Source: a virus. From it: 40,473 bases of DNA. The stretch covers positions 1-40,473 of IMG/VR virus record IMGVR_UViG_3300028025_003050; one strand, written 5' to 3'. Shown here one piece after another: positions 5,313-11,725 of the stretch. The number at the start of each line of letters is the position of its first letter. The stretch's first letter is position 1. Position numbers and translations under genes: made by a program. A model generated the notes under the pieces. That model was given only the letters and a program-made list of their open reading frames with translations, searched no databases and was not told the origin of the DNA.

Positions 5313-5955
5313 TTCCCTCACCTACCAGCAAAGCCTTCGTTGCTTCCGCTCCATAGGCTAGGTAGTAGTCATTGATGTCCATATTGGGTGGTAAGTGTAC
5401 TATCGTACCGTTTAATACTTCTTGTGACACGCGCTTAGAGAAGTCAGCTCCAGGATTGGAGCCATCTTCCTTTACATCATTGTCACCAACGATATATACA
5501 GCGTCATAACCTGATAACAACTTAGCAAAGTGTGGCTTCCACGCTTGCACTCCAGGGATACCTACTGCTGGTATACCAAGGACACCGGAGACTATGACTG
5601 TATCTAGTTCTCCTTCACATACAACGATGTGCTTACTCAGGATCGTAGTATCAACTACGTTATAGAGATGAGCTTTCTGTCCTGTAGGGCTACCGTACTT
5701 GGGTTTACCATCATCTAACCTGCGAAACTTAAAGCCAACGCAGTGACCAAGAGCTGTGATGTATGGAATAGATATCCACCCATCATAGAGTTCGTGACCA
5801 TTCATTGGTTCAACGATGGTCCCCAAAGAATAGAGCGCAGCTACCTCTTCAGATATCCCACGTTCTTCTAGCGCCACGATTGCCTCTGGACTTATTTGCT
5901 GAGCGTATCTCTGCGCCGCTTCCAGTAGCAATTTCGACTGCGCGTTTGAGGCCAT
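5305..5955 (-). CDS. DNA primase, TOPRIM subunit
   Basis: 216 residues. Residues 109-135 hold the first TOPRIM signature, HIVVCEGELDTV with Glu114 followed by the GIPAVGIPG loop; residues 152-162 give the second, VYIVGDNDV with Asp158 and Asp160. These acidic residues bind metal for RNA primer synthesis. The N-terminal helix region (EAIVALEERGI) is the usual linker between CHC2 and TOPRIM domains. The zinc domain is not in this ORF but in the gene just upstream, which overlaps it by 107 bases in another frame, so the primase appears as two polypeptides. Confidence 0.8.
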   Translation of the reverse strand: MASNAQSKLLLEAAQRYAQQISPEAIVALEERGISEEVAALYSLGTIVEPMNGHELYDGWISIPYITALGHCVGFKFRRLDDGKPKYGSPTGQKAHLYNVVDTTILSKHIVVCEGELDTVIVSGVLGIPAVGIPGVQAWKPHFAKLLSGYDAVYIVGDNDVKEDGSNPGADFSKRVSQEVLNGTIVHLPPNMDINDYYLAYGAEATKALLVGEGNG

Positions 5956-6226
5956 CGTTAAACTCCAAGTTCTCTAGTATGCACACGATATTCACTGCAT
6001 TGCCACCCTTACCGCAGGTAAAGCAGAAGTACAGGTTGTCATAGGTATTCATAGATGCAGAGCGTCTGCTGTCATTGTGCATTAGACAGCGAACGGATGC
6101 TTCTTTACCTTCTCTTACCTCACCACCAAAGTACCGAATGATCGGTGCTATGGGGACTGAGTTTGCATCAACGGAGCCTTTAAACCTTTTCTTAGAACCC
6201 AACCTGGACCAGTCTTGTGCTGGCAT
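5849..6226 (-). CDS. DNA primase, CHC2 zinc-binding subunit
   Basis: CHC2 zinc domain: C-x2-H (RCLMHND), then C-x2-C (FCFTCGKGG), followed by the conserved helix NAVNIVCILENLEF. This domain recognises the template start site for primer synthesis. I take the ATG at 6226 (MPAQDW), though an in-frame ATG at 6241 also exists; both lie inside the preceding zinc-protein gene. About 36 residues beyond the domain are read out of frame over the start of the TOPRIM gene and look non-conserved. The layout is that of a frameshifted or deliberately split primase. Confidence 0.75.
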   Translation of the reverse strand: MPAQDWSRLGSKKRFKGSVDANSVPIAPIIRYFGGEVREGKEASVRCLMHNDSRRSASMNTYDNLYFCFTCGKGGNAVNIVCILENLEFNDGLKRAVEIATGSGAEIRSANKSRGNRGARRTWDI

Positions 6227-6321
6227 ACGCACCCCTCGCATTGTTCGTGATGTGCTTCGCTAAGTTTAATCTGGTTCACACGATTGTATTCACCAGCATC
6301 TATACAAGGCTGGCAAATCAC
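6148..6321 (-). CDS. Zinc-binding miniprotein, CQHKTG type (57 aa)
   Basis: GTG start in a GTGA overlap (6318-6321). The product has CQPC near residue 3, then HHEQC-x2-CVCQHKTGPGW at about 24-41. The 'H...C..C.CQH..G' arrangement is one I recall from small conserved proteins of actinobacteriophages without known function. It probably binds one or two zinc ions. The last 26-31 codons overlap the start of the CHC2 primase gene in another frame. Confidence 0.6.
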   Translation of the reverse strand: MICQPCIDAGEYNRVNQIKLSEAHHEQCEGCVCQHKTGPGWVLRKGLKAPLMQTQSP

Positions 6322-6449
6322 GCTTGGTCTAGCTCTTCGTCTGCTGTTACTTCTTCTGTAACAGTTTCTTCAACAACTGTTTCTTCAACTACTACTTCTT
6401 CAGGTACTAAGATGTCTGATGTTGTGATGATACCTTCTGGTACTGCCAT
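6318..6449 (-). CDS. Highly acidic repetitive small protein (43 aa)
   Basis: ATG at 6449 directly follows the TAA of the upstream gene. The 43 residues are dominated by Glu and Val in imperfect repeats (PEEVVVEETVVEETVTEEVT) with no Lys or Arg at all. Such extreme acidity is seen in DNA-mimic and other charge-based inhibitors, but also in simple disordered tails, so no function is claimed. The gene is coupled to the zinc miniprotein downstream through GTGA. Confidence 0.55.
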   Translation of the reverse strand: MAVPEGIITTSDILVPEEVVVEETVVEETVTEEVTADEELDQA

Positions 6450-6689
6450 TTATTTTACCTTCCTTACGTTGTATTTAGTTCCCTGCCATCTGACAGTTGA
6501 CTTAGGATCTTCTGTGTTCTCTACCAAAATCCCTGCTTCTATTAGCAAGGAAACCACTGTGTTGTAAACATAATCTCTTTCACGAGGACCATCATATGAA
6601 CGAACTTCTACAGACCTAATACGACTATCAATTAAATTAGTAATATGGTTTAACTGTTGTTCAGTTACATATTTATTTTTCTTAAACAT
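6450..6689 (-). CDS. Hypothetical protein (79 aa)
   Basis: 79 residues, basic at both ends. The N-terminal half is helical (EQQLNHITNLIDSRIRSVE); the middle reads RERDYVYNTVVSLLIEAGIL, a helical segment reminiscent of a winged-helix or dimerisation element, and the C-terminus is Lys/Arg-rich. No family is recognised. It overlaps the upstream resolvase-like gene by eight bases and is followed at once by the acidic small gene, so it lies inside the coupled operon. Confidence 0.6.
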   Translation of the reverse strand: MFKKNKYVTEQQLNHITNLIDSRIRSVEVRSYDGPRERDYVYNTVVSLLIEAGILVENTEDPKSTVRWQGTKYNVRKVK

Positions 6690-7047
6690 TATCCTTCTCC
6701 TTTAACCACTGCGTTAGGTCTTGTATAACCCAAGCCTTCTCTATGCCAGCGTTGCGACGCTTAACTACAACATAATGCAGTGGCACTTCTCCTATACCAC
6801 GAGCCTTAGCGTAGTTAAGCGCCTCAACTTCTGCTTCTCTCCAGAACTGAGGCAAGTCTAGTCTCGCCGTGTTCTTGAGTTCCAGTATGTAGGTCTGTCC
6901 CGTGACAACTACAACCAGATCCCCTTCGTCGTCTTTACCAGCCAAGCGCAAGCGTTCAGCTAGTACACCAAGACCACGAAACCATTTCATTACATCAATC
7001 TCGAAGGCTGCACCCTTAGCCTTATTGTACTTCGGGCTGCTCATCAA
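6682..7047 (-). CDS. Holliday-junction resolvase-like PD-(D/E)XK nuclease
   Basis: 121 residues. KGAAFEIDVMKWF (about 11-23) is the N-terminal helix with a conserved Glu16; DDEGDLVVV gives the metal-binding Asp43; and YILELKN supplies the E56-x-K58 pair. This order (G-x3-E, D, ExK) matches small archaeal- and phage-type resolvases and related endonucleases, which trim branched DNA during replication and packaging. The start could be M1 or M2 (7047 or 7044). It overlaps the upstream gene by 26 bases. Confidence 0.7.
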   Translation of the reverse strand: MMSSPKYNKAKGAAFEIDVMKWFRGLGVLAERLRLAGKDDEGDLVVVVTGQTYILELKNTARLDLPQFWREAEVEALNYAKARGIGEVPLHYVVVKRRNAGIEKAWVIQDLTQWLKEKDNV

Positions 7048-7189
7048 CGAGCACTACCTTGTTAGTCTTGTAAACCATCTGGCCTTCTTCATCTTTGACT
7101 ATCTCTACAACACCTGACTGAATCAAAGCGTTGAAGAAGTTAGCAAGATCGACCTTAAGGATAGCTACTTCTCTATCTAAATCACTCAT
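7022..7189 (-). CDS. Small acidic hypothetical protein (55 aa)
   Basis: ATG at 7189 in a TAATG junction. The 55 residues begin with a helical segment (DREVAILKVDLANFFNAL), then a beta-like part (GVVEIVKDEEGQMVYKTNKV). This helix-then-wing order loosely recalls a small winged-helix or coiled dimer, but no motif is diagnostic. It extends 26 bases into the resolvase-like gene in another frame. Confidence 0.55.
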   Translation of the reverse strand: MSDLDREVAILKVDLANFFNALIQSGVVEIVKDEEGQMVYKTNKVVLVDEQPEVQ

Positions 7190-7320
7190 TAGAATTCCTT
7201 TCCGATATACCAGAAACCAATATCAACATACCAACTATACTTAGATACATCAAAGCCAATACCAAAGCCTGCCTTACGACCATACTGCCACCAATGTCCG
7301 GCAATTCTTTTCTCACTCAT
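7189..7320 (-). CDS. Small Gly/Trp/Tyr-rich protein (43 aa)
   Basis: ATG at 7320 overlaps the end of the helicase-like gene by four bases. The 43-residue product is full of aromatic and Gly residues (GHWWQYGRKAGFGIGFDVSK, then YVDIGFWYIG), a composition typical of short beta-sheet proteins of phage replication operons. No function is known to me. It runs into the next gene through TAATG. Confidence 0.55.
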   Translation of the reverse strand: MSEKRIAGHWWQYGRKAGFGIGFDVSKYSWYVDIGFWYIGKEF

Positions 7321-8204
7321 TGCTCTATCTCATTCCCATATTCATCTACATTATAGTTACCAGTATAGCCATAGCGTGCATCACGAGCGAGCATCGCACC
7401 GTATGCGTTTCTGTCTGATATCTGGCAAGCACCATAGTTAACTAACAAGGTTGCATAACTCTTACCGTCTGCTGCGTGTGGACCGAAGCGGTTCTTTACC
7501 GCAGCAATCTTTAACTCAGCATTGGTTGGGTTGTACCCAAGTGTAAGTATCAGTGCAGGTAACTGACTGACCTTACCGTGTACTGCACGTCGTGCCGGTG
7601 GTTCAGTAGGTGACCCATACTCTGACTGCTCAGAGACGTGGTGTAGTACCAAGACACAAGCCTCAGTCTTACGTGCCATATCGTGCAGCTCCATCATAAT
7701 TGCACGAAGCCCAGCCCATTCGTTGTCTGTCTCTGCAGCTACATTCATAAGGTTATCTATGATGATCAACTCAGGGGCTAGCCCGTACAACTCGACGTAA
7801 GCCTTAATCTCCAACTCGATATCATCGAGTGACGGACTGGAGTCAAAGACCCACTTGATGTGCTTTAGCTTCTCAAAGTGTGCGTCGTAGTAGTGGGAAT
7901 CAGAAGATAAGTTCTGCTCCACGTTCACCTGGTTGTGACCAGATGTATGCGCTGCTGCTCTCATCATTACAGTTGTTGTATCTGTATCTGCTGAGAAGAA
8001 CAATGTTGGTACTGCTGCCTTGACTGCATAGATAAGTGCAAACATAGACTTGCCAGCATTCGGTGCAGCTGCAACCATACAGACTTGGCCCCTTCGGAAC
8101 TTAATCTGCTGTGCTGCTAACGCATCCCATACATCAGGAAGCGGTGTTGCTTTGGTGAGGACTGTTCCCCACGCACGTTGCAAGTCAAGCACTGAATTCT
8201 CCAA
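7317..8204 (-). CDS. DnaB/RecA-fold replicative helicase-like ATPase
   Basis: 295 residues. Walker A is APNAGKS with Lys52 and Ser53; Walker B is LIIIDNL near residue 150; the following VLHHVSEQSEY matches the DnaB motif around the sensor His; later GYNPTNAELKIAAVKNRFG corresponds to the KNR arginine-finger region of DnaB-type helicases. The N-terminal primase-interaction domain of full DnaB is missing, so this is a core RecA-fold ATPase. It would unwind DNA at the fork with the split primase downstream. Confidence 0.7.
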   Translation of the reverse strand: MENSVLDLQRAWGTVLTKATPLPDVWDALAAQQIKFRRGQVCMVAAAPNAGKSMFALIYAVKAAVPTLFFSADTDTTTVMMRAAAHTSGHNQVNVEQNLSSDSHYYDAHFEKLKHIKWVFDSSPSLDDIELEIKAYVELYGLAPELIIIDNLMNVAAETDNEWAGLRAIMMELHDMARKTEACVLVLHHVSEQSEYGSPTEPPARRAVHGKVSQLPALILTLGYNPTNAELKIAAVKNRFGPHAADGKSYATLLVNYGACQISDRNAYGAMLARDARYGYTGNYNVDEYGNEIEQ

Positions 8205-8445
8205 ATGGAATTACGATTCCTCGACTTGTCCGAATTCTAGTTCTCTGGTTTTGGGTTAGCCCACCCCAGATACCGTAGCGTTCGTTCTTGATACCCCACT
8301 CAGCGCACTCTTCTTTATGAATACAGTTACCGCAGATAGACCTAAGAAGTGGTAACTCCCTAGGCTGTTCTGCCTCTGGTGGGTAATAGATTTCAGTGTC
8401 TATACCTTTACAACGTGGATCCTCAAAGTCCCAAGGTCCACGCAT
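8185..8445 (-). CDS. WhiB-family iron-sulphur transcription regulator
   Basis: 86 residues with all WhiB hallmarks: Cys12, then Cys38-x2-Cys41-x5-Cys47 for a [4Fe-4S] cluster, and the GIWGG turn (58-62) followed by a basic C-terminus. WhiB-like proteins bind the sigma-A subunit of RNA polymerase and DNA and are restricted to Actinobacteria and their phages, which identifies the host phylum. In mycobacteriophage TM4 the WhiB protein down-regulates host whiB2 and causes superinfection exclusion; a similar role is possible here. It overlaps the helicase start by 20 bases. Confidence 0.9.
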   Translation of the reverse strand: MRGPWDFEDPRCKGIDTEIYYPPEAEQPRELPLLRSICGNCIHKEECAEWGIKNERYGIWGGLTQNQRTRIRTSRGIVIPFGEFSA

Positions 8446-8448
8446 TGA

Positions 8449-8838
8449 CTAGCGAACCCAGATGGTCTCGCACTTATCTGGCGCACCCTTTGGTGAGGCG
8501 CACATATAACCCTGCCAAGGTCCCTTAGCTGATGTGCCTGTCTTATAGGCCATTACTCCGTGCTTACAAACCTTTGCACCTGGTTCTGCTGGCACAGCTA
8601 CTGCTACTGGAACTGGTACTGGTACTGAATTAAATGATTGTGCAATGACAGCGTTAGCTGTTGCTAGTGCGCTACCACCTGATAGTTCAGATGATGTTGA
8701 CTTGATGAGTGCTGCGACCATTGATAGGTCAGTAAGACCTGTCTCAAGATCCTTAATATCTGCAGCATAAAGATTGATAAGAGTTCCGTCAGCTAACTTA
8801 TAGTTAATCTGGAACTTTGTGTTTTCGTTTGCAGCCAT
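8449..8838 (-). CDS. Hypothetical protein with C-terminal zinc-ribbon-like end
   Basis: 129 residues, with GGAGGAAAG upstream as a strong ribosome site. The N-terminal 45 residues look like a small alpha/beta domain, the middle is an Ala/Ser/Pro linker (PVPVPVAVAVPAEP), and the C-terminal 38 residues read CKHGVMAYKTG...GPWQGYMCASPKG...KCETIWVR. That Cys/His spacing suggests a zinc knuckle. Its place beside nuclease and helicase genes would suit a single-stranded-DNA-binding or recombination accessory protein; this is only inference. Confidence 0.6.
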   Translation of the reverse strand: MAANENTKFQINYKLADGTLINLYAADIKDLETGLTDLSMVAALIKSTSSELSGGSALATANAVIAQSFNSVPVPVPVAVAVPAEPGAKVCKHGVMAYKTGTSAKGPWQGYMCASPKGAPDKCETIWVR

Positions 8839-9798
8839 TTACTTTCCTCCACTTGTTTTGATATTGAGTCTTACAGATTCGTTACCAACAATCTTTGGTA
8901 CAAACCCCAGAAGTTTCTCAACTTCTTTTGCATCAACTGTCTCACGACCTTTGACTGTTGTCCAGCTGATTTCAACGCCACTAGCAGTGATACCAGTAGA
9001 CCCTTGTAAAGATTCTTTCAAGGAATCACGTTCCTTTTCCAGCTCTTTAATCTTGCTATCTAACTGTAGGTAATGCAGTGCGTGCTTGTCAACTTCTTCG
9101 TCCTCAATCACGACTTCACTAAGGACGATACGTTCTTTCTTTAAACCACCGCAACCCATCTCTTCTGTTGCATCGTAGTACTGGCAGTAGTCCTTACAGA
9201 AAGACTGATCCTTCTCTGGTTCTGGCAATGTTGTAGACGCCTTGACATTAGATAACCAAGACAAAGCAGCAAGTGCCATCGTCTCATCGTAAGGCTCTGT
9301 ATGTACCTTGATGTCCTTCTCAGCACCATCTCTAGCGATAGCAACAAGGTTAACTGTATTAACCTGGTAGCCATTCTTAGATAGCAGGTAACCATAGAGC
9401 TGTACCTGCCAGCGCTGCTGGTTAGATGGGAAGTAACCAAGGTTCTTAATCTTAGAAGTCTTCCAGTCAATGACAGCACCGGTGCTAGGTACGAACAAGT
9501 CAACGTGTGCTTTCATATCACCAAAGGCAACCTCAGTTTCCACTAAGTATTCTTTACCTTCAGGATCGATAGCACCGATAGCCTCTTCGATAGCTGCGTG
9601 GATAGCAGTACCCATAATGGCAGCCAACTTAGATTGGTTCTCATTGGTATGTGGTTGTGCGTTTAATCTGTACCAGACCTTGCGCTTACATCCACCTATC
9701 TCTGACGGACCTACCTCTGTCTGTAGGCTACGGTCACGACTTGCATCTTTGTTATGCAGTACGTGCAACAGTAATTCTTTAGGGTCTTCAATCGCCAC
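8839..9798 (-). CDS. Cas4/RecB-like exonuclease
   Basis: 319 residues, GTG start. Core residues of the Cas4-type RecB nuclease are present: Cys37 after GPSEIGG, His67 in GTAIHAAI, Asp100 in AHVDLF, Asp111-x-Lys113 in VIDWKTS, and QVQLYGYLL. Three C-terminal cysteines (C201, C205, C216), with Cys37, could hold a 4Fe-4S cluster as in Cas4. No Cas1, Cas2 or CRISPR repeats are nearby, so it is a phage recombination nuclease, not CRISPR adaptation. Residues after about 225 form a coiled coil (LQLDSKIKELEKERDSLKE) and an extra tail beyond the usual Cas4 length. Confidence 0.8.
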   Translation of the reverse strand: MAIEDPKELLLHVLHNKDASRDRSLQTEVGPSEIGGCKRKVWYRLNAQPHTNENQSKLAAIMGTAIHAAIEEAIGAIDPEGKEYLVETEVAFGDMKAHVDLFVPSTGAVIDWKTSKIKNLGYFPSNQQRWQVQLYGYLLSKNGYQVNTVNLVAIARDGAEKDIKVHTEPYDETMALAALSWLSNVKASTTLPEPEKDQSFCKDYCQYYDATEEMGCGGLKKERIVLSEVVIEDEEVDKHALHYLQLDSKIKELEKERDSLKESLQGSTGITASGVEISWTTVKGRETVDAKEVEKLLGFVPKIVGNESVRLNIKTSGGK

Positions 9799-10072
9799 GA
9801 TAGCTCCTTGTCAAAGCCTTATCAATGATGCCCTCTAGCATCTTGGCTTGCGCCTCAAGTTTGTCATTAAGTTTACTTAAGCGTTCGTACTTATCTTTCC
9901 AATAAGCAACCTTTGCTTCAAGGCTTTCTGGTTCTTGAGGAATCATAGTGTTAATTAAATTATCGTAAGCACTTGTTAGGTAATTTGAACCGTAAGTATT
10001 TACTTTAACTGCAATGTAATCATCTTTAGGTTTTGGCTTGCGCTTTGGCGCAGCCTTCTTCTTTACCGCCAT
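9788..10072 (-). CDS. Basic N-terminal coiled-coil protein (94 aa)
   Basis: 94 residues. The first 16 are almost pure Lys/Pro/Ala (VKKKAAPKRKPKPKDD), a likely DNA- or protein-contacting tail; residues about 50-85 form a coiled coil (LEAKVAYWKDKYERL then LNDKLEAQAKMLE). It overlaps the Cas4-like gene downstream by 11 bases and the membrane peptide upstream by 10. It could be an accessory subunit of the nuclease, judged on position only. Confidence 0.6.
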   Translation of the reverse strand: MAVKKKAAPKRKPKPKDDYIAVKVNTYGSNYLTSAYDNLINTMIPQEPESLEAKVAYWKDKYERLSKLNDKLEAQAKMLEGIIDKALTRSYRGD

Positions 10073-10170
10073 TTGCGATCATCCTTCCACTGTAGGAATG
10101 TATCGAAAGCATAAGCTCCAATGAATCCCATTACAAAACTAATACCTGCTACGAGAATTAACTCTTTCAT
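10063..10170 (-). CDS. Small single-pass membrane protein (35 aa)
   Basis: Begins in an ATGA overlap (10167-10170). Residues 4-22 are hydrophobic (LILVAGISFVMGFIGAYAF), followed by a charged tail (WKDDRKWR), so it is a small membrane-inserted peptide with the tail probably cytoplasmic. It sits between the HslV-like peptidase and the coiled-coil protein. No function can be deduced. Confidence 0.55.
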   Translation of the reverse strand: MKELILVAGISFVMGFIGAYAFDTFLQWKDDRKWR

Positions 10171-10727
10171 TTGTCATTCCTTGTCTGTGCTACTACCTGA
10201 ATTGGTGGGTGTGTATTGATATCCAGTAAGGATGAAATCCTGACTGCCTTCTCAGCTACCACACTTGCTGTTAGGACTTTATTGTAAGACTTAGGTTCCA
10301 AGGAATACAAGTACCCAAGGGCATAATTTCCACCGGAGCCTGCCGAGAATAGACCACGCTCAGATGTGTTAAACGATAGGTCACCGCCGATAGAAAACAT
10401 ATTGCCGTTGAAACCTAGCAAGAACGAGAAGTTCATCTCCTTGTTATCGACTTCGTAGTTACCCTCTTTGAACGCAGCTGAGATACTAGGCAGTATCCTG
10501 CTACCCATAAAGCGGGTTGGGTCTTCACCGCGATAAAGCGGTGGCTTCCACGCATAGGCAAGGATGTCACCTGGACGTGAGTCACCTGTCAGGCCGAGTA
10601 GATACTTACCCGTTGAGACTATCTTGGGTGTATCTACCGAGATAATGCGTTGATCACCGTCAGTGATTTGTGAATCGGCTGCCATTACCAAGAAGTCTGA
10701 GCCTTGGATACCCACGAGTGTTGTCAT
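10167..10727 (-). CDS. HslV/proteasome-beta-like Ntn peptidase
   Basis: 186 residues, close to HslV (about 175). It begins Met-Thr-Thr-Leu-Val-Gly; removal of Met1 would expose Thr2 as the N-terminal nucleophile without a propeptide. Further matches to the proteasome fold are AADS (Asp18), TPKIV (Lys35), LTGD where HslV has a Gly-rich loop, and SAGSGGNYALG (Ser131), which closely resembles HslV GSGGNYA. In the host such peptidases form barrels fed by an ATPase; no phage ATPase of that type is visible, so it may act alone, with a host unfoldase, or as an inhibitor. First gene of the leftward early operon; no ribosome site is evident, so leaderless translation is possible. Confidence 0.75.
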   Translation of the reverse strand: MTTLVGIQGSDFLVMAADSQITDGDQRIISVDTPKIVSTGKYLLGLTGDSRPGDILAYAWKPPLYRGEDPTRFMGSRILPSISAAFKEGNYEVDNKEMNFSFLLGFNGNMFSIGGDLSFNTSERGLFSAGSGGNYALGYLYSLEPKSYNKVLTASVVAEKAVRISSLLDINTHPPIQVVAQTRNDK

Positions 10728-10850
10728 AGGAATACTTTACCAGTCTACGGCGTGTCGCAAGACACATACCAAGCTGTGTCCTATTACAATATGAGCCGTA
10801 GGCGAATAACAGTACGGCCCTTAGAGGGCCGACAGTCAGGAGGCCCGACT
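10728..10850. promoter_or_regulatory. Divergent regulatory region with competing hairpins
   Basis: This is the longest gene-free stretch and the only divergent junction inside the window. GTGTC-GCAA-GACAC (10752-10765) can form a tetraloop hairpin, while GACACA (10761-10766) can instead pair with TGTGTC (10775-10780). On the plus strand TACAAT at 10785-10790 could be a -10 box. On the minus strand TAAAGT, six bases before the peptidase ATG at 10727, could be a -10 box giving a leaderless transcript, with TTGCGA upstream as a weak -35. Promoter calls are tentative. Confidence 0.4.
10815..10831 (+). promoter_or_regulatory. Stable hairpin just before ribosome site
   Basis: CGGCCCT (10815-10821) pairs with AGGGCCG (10825-10831) around a three-base loop. 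It ends seven bases before the AGGAGG ribosome binding site (10838-10843) of the zinc-ribbon gene, so it could modulate translation or early termination of the rightward transcript. There is no T-run. Confidence 0.4.
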
Positions 10851-11117
10851 ATGCGGCTCCGTCTACCAACCCTGCGAAAGTTCAGGTCCATACGTGACCC
10901 ATTCATTGGCCTTCCTAAGCCTTTTGGGACCGATTTAAGACAGTTAGGACCCATCCACGTATGTCCGTGTGGGTCTATGGTCTTTAACGTCGCAGCGTCC
11001 TTTGAGGATTACGAGATAGTCTGGTATGCACTTGATGCTGAGTGCTATTCCTGTGGCAATCTGGTAGTCGTTCCCTGCCCTGTAGATCGTGATGAAGCAC
11101 AGACTTTCAGAGATTAA
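10851..11117 (+). CDS. Zinc-ribbon protein preceding HNH gene (88 aa)
   Basis: The ORF is open further upstream, but the ATG at 10851 has an ideal AGGAGG seven bases away, giving 88 residues. Two Cys pairs, CPC (VCPCGS) and C-x2-C (ECYSCG), flank FEDYEIVWY, a composition like a small rubredoxin-type ribbon; I recall similar phage proteins next to HNH nucleases. It is one of only two genes on the plus strand between the two leftward operons and overlaps the HNH gene by 26 bases. Confidence 0.6.
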   Translation: MRLRLPTLRKFRSIRDPFIGLPKPFGTDLRQLGPIHVCPCGSMVFNVAASFEDYEIVWYALDAECYSCGNLVVVPCPVDRDEAQTFRD

Positions 11118-11433
11118 CGAAGAGACTCGGACTGGTGTATGCTCAGTCTGTGGTCCTACCAAAGTCAACCTTAGAGACTCTAGGCAGGACAAAGCGCACA
11201 ACAAGTACAAGTGTCACGCAGTCTACCGGCGCTTTAGATACCCGCTATCAGTCCACCGTAAGAGCTACTGTGAACACTGTAACTTCCAGCCGGTACACAT
11301 CAGTCAGCTAGACGTTGACCATATAGACGGTAACCGGAACAACAACGACCCGTCTAATCTACAGACTCTCTGTGCCAACTGCCACCGCTTAAAGACACAC
11401 TTGCACGGTGATAGCAAGTCCAAGATATTTTAG
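11092..11433 (+). CDS. HNH endonuclease
   Basis: 113 residues from the ATG at 11092 (a GTG one codon earlier is possible). C-x2-C (CSVC near residue 18 and CEHC near 60) are zinc ligands; the HNH core is LDVDHIDGNRNNNDPSNLQTL, followed by CANCHRLKT. It cuts DNA with a metal-bound His. In many phages an HNH protein helps terminase at packaging, but this gene lies about 27 kb from terL, so it could equally be a free-standing homing nuclease. It ends just before a terminator for the opposing operon. Confidence 0.85.
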   Translation: MKHRLSEINEETRTGVCSVCGPTKVNLRDSRQDKAHNKYKCHAVYRRFRYPLSVHRKSYCEHCNFQPVHISQLDVDHIDGNRNNNDPSNLQTLCANCHRLKTHLHGDSKSKIF

Positions 11434-11437
11434 GGAC

Positions 11438-11468
11438 AAAAAAAGAAGGCCGGTCCCCGTAGGGACCG
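11438..11468 (-). terminator. Intrinsic terminator of the late leftward operon
   Basis: Read leftward, CGGTCCC (complement of 11462-11468) and GGGACCG form a perfect 7-bp stem with a four-base loop, followed by CTTC and then seven T (the A-run at 11438-11444). This is a textbook intrinsic terminator for the minus-strand late transcript arriving from the lysis genes. It sits between the last late gene (stop at 11495) and the convergent HNH gene. Confidence 0.75.
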
Positions 11469-11494
11469 ACCTCCTGTTGCCTCGCGCTTATGGG

Positions 11495-11686
11495 TTACTT
11501 AGACCCACGACCAAACTCTTTTGCCTTTGGGTCAAGTGACTTCCAAATTGGGGCAATGAAGGCTGATGCAAAAGCATAGGCTAATGTCTTTGGATCTGTG
11601 ATTCCAGCTGCGTAGAGCGCTACCACTGATGGCACTGCTGCACGAGCATAGGTTGTTGCGATAGCAACTAGCTTAGTTGTGTTCAT
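11495..11686 (-). CDS. Holin-like small membrane protein (63 aa)
   Basis: 63 residues. Two hydrophobic stretches (about 14-28 and 34-48) separated by a short GITDPKT loop, then a charged end (LDPKAKEFGRGSK). The 'ARAAV...L...GITD...L..A....APIW..L.P....FGRG' shape is common in small membrane proteins next to endolysins in actinobacteriophages. It is the last gene of the late operon. Holin is the likely role, though three other membrane proteins compete for it here. AAAGGATAACA gives the ribosome site. Confidence 0.55.
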   Translation of the reverse strand: MNTTKLVAIATTYARAAVPSVVALYAAGITDPKTLAYAFASAFIAPIWKSLDPKAKEFGRGSK

Positions 11687-11693
11687 TGTTATC

Positions 11694-11725
11694 CTTTACT
11701 TAAGGTTTCTTAGTCTTTACTTAAG
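11694..11725 (-). repeat. 11-bp direct repeat at endolysin/holin junction
   Basis: CTTTACTTAAG occurs at 11694-11704 and again at 11715-11725, ten bases apart; the second copy covers the endolysin stop codon and the first lies over the ribosome site of the 63-aa membrane protein. It may reflect a small duplication that created the holin-like gene's ribosome site. Confidence 0.5.

Noticed and set aside
8839-9798. Cas4-like nuclease as part of a CRISPR system
   Set aside because: No cas1, cas2 or repeat-spacer array is visible, and Cas4-type nucleases are common stand-alone phage recombination genes.
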